Source of the DNA: Acidobacterium sp049965615
GTDB lineage: Bacteria; Acidobacteriota; Terriglobia; Terriglobales; Acidobacteriaceae
Assembly: GCA_049965615.1 (NCBI GenBank)
Contig: JBMFWD010000084.1
Span: 1 to 9,886 of the forward strand
Direction of reading: 5' to 3'
DNA: 9,886 nt
Position numbers and translations under genes: made by a program. Below, one piece after another: positions 8,101 through 9,886 of this stretch; within the stretch, counting starts at the first letter, position 1, and the number at the start of each line of letters is the position of its first letter. Below the pieces are notes generated by a model. It was not told where the DNA came from and searched no databases. It was given only the letters and a program-made list of their open reading frames with translations.

Positions 8101-8308
8101 CGGCATGGTTCCCATGGCCATGGCGCTGAGCGAGGGCGGACACCAGACCGCGCCTCTCGGCCGCGCCGTCATCGGTGGCCTCATCGCCTCCACCATCGCC
8201 ACGCTGTTCCTGCTGCCCGCCATCTTTGCGGCCGTGCAGGAGAAGGCCTCAAAACATTCCGCATCGCTCGACGTTACGGACCAGCACAGCCCGTACGCGA
8301 ATTTGTAA
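5150..8308 (+). CDS. RND-family efflux permease (AcrB-like inner-membrane pump)
   Basis: 1052 residues, full length for an RND pump. The layout is canonical: TM1 near the N-terminus (about 11-32), a first porter/docking loop with MPMDIFPNLNMPVIYV and ARAYMPQGTVPP, TM2-6 (about 335-495), TM7 (about 523-545), a second periplasmic loop, and TM8-12 (about 870-1035), including GLIASTIATLFLLPAIFA at the end. TM4 reads GLALSVGILVDMSVVTIEN: Asp400 matches AcrB Asp407, but the second relay Asp is Met401. TM10 reads LGVSVANSILLVTF: the relay Lys of AcrB is Ala940. The heavy-metal (CzcA) pattern is not matched either, since the extra upstream TM4 Asp is Ser. It should use the proton gradient to move hydrophobic or amphiphilic compounds from periplasm or inner membrane into the channel; substrate unknown. 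GGGAGGG (5133-5139) precedes the ATG, and it is likely translationally linked to the channel gene. Confidence 0.95.
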   Translation: MWLIHAALRRPITVLIAVIALALCSVLSLMRMPMDIFPNLNMPVIYVAQPYGGMSPSQMEGYLTYYYESNFLYIAGLQSVESKSVENFALLKLSFVPGTDMNQALAQTVSYIERARAYMPQGTVPPFVLRFDAGSVPVGYLTFSSKTRSVDELQDLALNRVRPLFTTLPGVSSPATFGGSTRTIVIKVDRDKLNSYRMSTAEVVKALLAGNVIAPAGDVRTGALDRITPSNAIVNNLQELANLPIRTGTGPTVFMHDVGTVEDGSDITLGYALVNGRRTVYLPVTKRADASTLTVVNEVKASLGHFADALPPDVKVSYEFDQSGRVRSSLMSLLWEGVIGAVLTGLMVFLFLREWRSSFIVIASIPFALITAVTCLWLANQTINIMTLSGLALSVGILVDMSVVTIENIHRNLQLTDNVPQAVLDGTRETLTPRLLAVLAILAVFVPSFLMVGVTKALFVPLSLAVGFAMVASFLLSSTFVPVLYIWLNRKMHRDEEESTGHSRFDHFRDSYTLFISRLMARRKTAIVGYLAISAVLLVALGPLLGREIFPHTPENQFQLRLRAPAGTRIELTEQQTLKVLDTIKQLAGPDNVNISIGYVGTYAPSYPVNLVYLWTSGPQEAVLRIQLRPGAHINVPKLEEQLRAKFQRDFSGTDFTFESGDIVDQVMDFGSPTPVEVDVQGFNLAADHAYAERVRAEMAKLPHLRDLHYAQPLEYPSLNVDIDRVRAGQLGLTVDQIERSVETATWSSRFVSRNFWQDPSTGIGYQVQVEVPQNQMASMDDLSNIPLVSGGASSHPNLGDVAQLTYGNVTGEFDRYDMQRMISLTANVQGEDLGRASAQVNKAIQRAGSPPRGVEIHVRGQIEPMNETLRSLGMGLIFAVIAIYLLLAANYQSLRLALVAVATAPAVVCGVIVMLLITGTTLNLQSFMGAIMALGVSVANSILLVTFAESHRKAEGVTATEAAIFGGQTRLRPILMTSIAMIAGMVPMAMALSEGGHQTAPLGRAVIGGLIASTIATLFLLPAIFAAVQEKASKHSASLDVTDQHSPYANL

Positions 8309-8328
8309 CGTTAAGGAGAACAATTCTC

Positions 8329-9534
8329 ATGCACACTCATAAATTCTTTACCCGTATGCCGCAGCTCATGCGGTTCAAGCCTGTCGCGCTCGCCACACTT
8401 GCGCTCGCGGCGGGTTTCGCCTCCACGCTCGCCGTCACCGGCTGCTCGTCTCAGGCTAAAGCCGTCACCGCGGTCCCCGAGCAGGCCGTCCCCATCCAGG
8501 CTGCGCGAGTATCATCGAGCACGCTGAACCTCACCATCCACCTGCCGGGCGAACTGCAGCCTTACGAAGAAGTGCGCATTTTTCCGCGCATCAGCGGCTT
8601 TGTGCAGTGGATCGGCGTCGATCGCGGCTCTGTTGTCCATAAAGGCCAGCTCATCGCCATCCTTTCCGCGCCGGAAGTGACCGCGCAAAAAGCAGAAGCG
8701 CAGGCAAAGCTGCTCAGCGCTGAGAACCAGCGCATCGCAGGCGAAGCTAAGTTAGCCGCCGACGAAAGCACCTATCACCGGCTGCAGGACGCCGCTCGGA
8801 CCCCCGGTGTCATCTCAGACGAAGAGCTCGACACCGCCGGAAAAACCGTGCAGGCGGACCGAGCCCGTGTCGTTTCGCTCCACAATACGGCTGAGGCCGC
8901 ACGCGCGAATCTGCGCTCCGCCGGCGACATGGAAAGCTACCTCCGCATCACCGCCCCGTTTGACGGCGTCGTCACCAGGCGCAACGTGCACCCCGGCGCG
9001 CTTGTTGGTCCCGCAGGCTCAGGCTCGCAACCATCGCTGTTACGTATTGAACAGGTGGCCCATCTGCGCCTAGTCGTCGCCGTGCCGGAGATCTACATCG
9101 GCGGCATCCAGAAAGGCTCCGTCGTCGACTTCACCGTCCCCGCATTTCCGGGCCGAACCTTTCACGGAACCGTGGCGCGCCTCGCCGACTCGGTAGACGC
9201 CTCCACGCGCACCATGCCAACAGAAATGGACGTTACCAATCCTGATGCTCAACTCTACTCGGGCATGTTCCCCGACGTAATCTGGCATGTCGCGCGCACG
9301 CAGCCCACGCTCGTCGTCCCATCCTCGGCCATCGGCCGATCAGCCGATCAGGCCTACGTAGTCCGCATCAAGAACAATCACGCGGAGATCGTTGCCGTAA
9401 AAACGGGCGGCACCGCCGACGGCATGACCGAGGTCTTTGGCGGGCTGCACGACGGCGACGAAATCGCCAGCCAGGCATCGCAGGACCTTCGCTCCGGCAC
9501 GCTGGTCACTTTACTCCCTCAGTCGCGACAGTGA
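8329..9534 (+). CDS. RND efflux periplasmic adaptor (membrane-fusion protein), predicted lipoprotein
   Basis: 401 residues, typical for AcrA/MexA-type adaptors. The N-terminus has a basic stretch, a hydrophobic core and a lipobox (VTGC), so Cys39 should be lipidated and anchor the protein in a membrane; Ser follows the Cys. After a linker come the first lipoyl half (ISGFVQWIGVDRGSVVHKGQ, about 85-104), an Ala/Glu-rich alpha-hairpin (about 115-200) with KAEAQAKLLSAENQRIAGEA, the second lipoyl half (ITAPFDGVVTRRNVHPGALV), then a beta-barrel (LRLVVAVPE; VDFTVPAFPGRTFHGTVARL) and a membrane-proximal domain ending in LVTLLPQSRQ. It bridges the permease and the channel. The start is well supported: AAGGAGAA (8313-8320) lies 8 nt before the ATG. 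It begins 20 nt after the permease stop. Being last in the operon is unusual, since adaptors more often come first. Confidence 0.93.
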   Translation: MHTHKFFTRMPQLMRFKPVALATLALAAGFASTLAVTGCSSQAKAVTAVPEQAVPIQAARVSSSTLNLTIHLPGELQPYEEVRIFPRISGFVQWIGVDRGSVVHKGQLIAILSAPEVTAQKAEAQAKLLSAENQRIAGEAKLAADESTYHRLQDAARTPGVISDEELDTAGKTVQADRARVVSLHNTAEAARANLRSAGDMESYLRITAPFDGVVTRRNVHPGALVGPAGSGSQPSLLRIEQVAHLRLVVAVPEIYIGGIQKGSVVDFTVPAFPGRTFHGTVARLADSVDASTRTMPTEMDVTNPDAQLYSGMFPDVIWHVARTQPTLVVPSSAIGRSADQAYVVRIKNNHAEIVAVKTGGTADGMTEVFGGLHDGDEIASQASQDLRSGTLVTLLPQSRQ

Positions 9535-9719
<185 letters not shown>

Positions 9720-9886
9720 TTGAAAATTCGGCCCGTTCAGCATTGCCCAGAATTGCTCTATGTCGCCCATTATCAATGCCTTGCAGGCGCCGACAAATTC
9801 TTCCGGACTAGTCAAGTCCTAAAAGTTCTGTAGATTGTCATTCCTTGGGGTAGTTGTTGACTGTTCTTGTTGGTTGAGGGGCCGGC
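9720..9886. other. Right end of window, possible minus-strand coding tail
   Basis: No complete gene is visible. On the minus strand an open stretch from 9818 down to a TAG at 9701-9699 encodes 39 residues with protein-like composition (SPEEFVGACKALIMGDIEQF and onward to LLTEGL), running into the tRNA remnant and stopping inside it. An in-frame TAG at 9821-9819 lies upstream, so the stretch would have to start at TTG 9815. I recognise no family. It may be chance, or a short gene whose end overlaps the attachment-like sequence. Confidence 0.25.

Noticed and set aside
6533..8143. 536-codon open frame antisense to the permease
   Set aside because: His/Asp/Gly-rich translation typical of the antisense of a GC-rich membrane protein gene; the + strand is clearly an RND permease.

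Overview
The window looks like a chromosomal segment of a GC-rich Gram-negative bacterium. It carries a complete tripartite efflux system (outer-membrane channel, RND pump, lipoprotein adaptor), which needs two membranes. An acidobacterial origin would fit the gene styles, but this is a guess; no lineage marker gene is present.

Left part (1-1903): the tail of a surface-polysaccharide or nucleotide-sugar cluster, all on the + strand. It holds the last 31 codons of a probable UDP-sugar dehydrogenase, an NAD-dependent epimerase/dehydratase whose ATG overlaps that gene's stop (ATGA), and, 12 nt further on, a DPM1-like family 2 glycosyltransferase. The tight spacing points to one translationally coupled operon: oxidise a nucleotide sugar, remodel it, then transfer a sugar.

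Middle part (1904-3699): about 1.8 kb of decayed DNA. It contains the minus-strand remains of an ISAs1-family transposase, with two in-frame stops and at least two frameshifts. Other scraps look protein-like in changing frames. There is one short ORF with a convincing signal peptide but an unrecognisable body, and a perfect 10-bp inverted repeat.

Right part (3718-9534): a three-gene operon in the order outer-membrane factor, RND permease, membrane-fusion lipoprotein, with gaps of 4 and 20 nt. The three proteins should assemble into an envelope-spanning, proton-driven export pump of unknown substrate. The permease has lost two of the three residues of the classical AcrB proton-relay triad. Third-position C/G use is visibly stronger here than in the polysaccharide genes.

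Right end (9535-9886): no complete gene. The minus strand carries the exact 3' part (anticodon loop to CCA) of a tRNA-Asn(GUU) whose 5' half is missing. This is the classic footprint of an integrase attachment site, so the efflux operon may sit on, or border, an integrated element. No wholly new system is demonstrable; the best leads are the tRNA-Asn footprint and the unusual relay residues of the pump.
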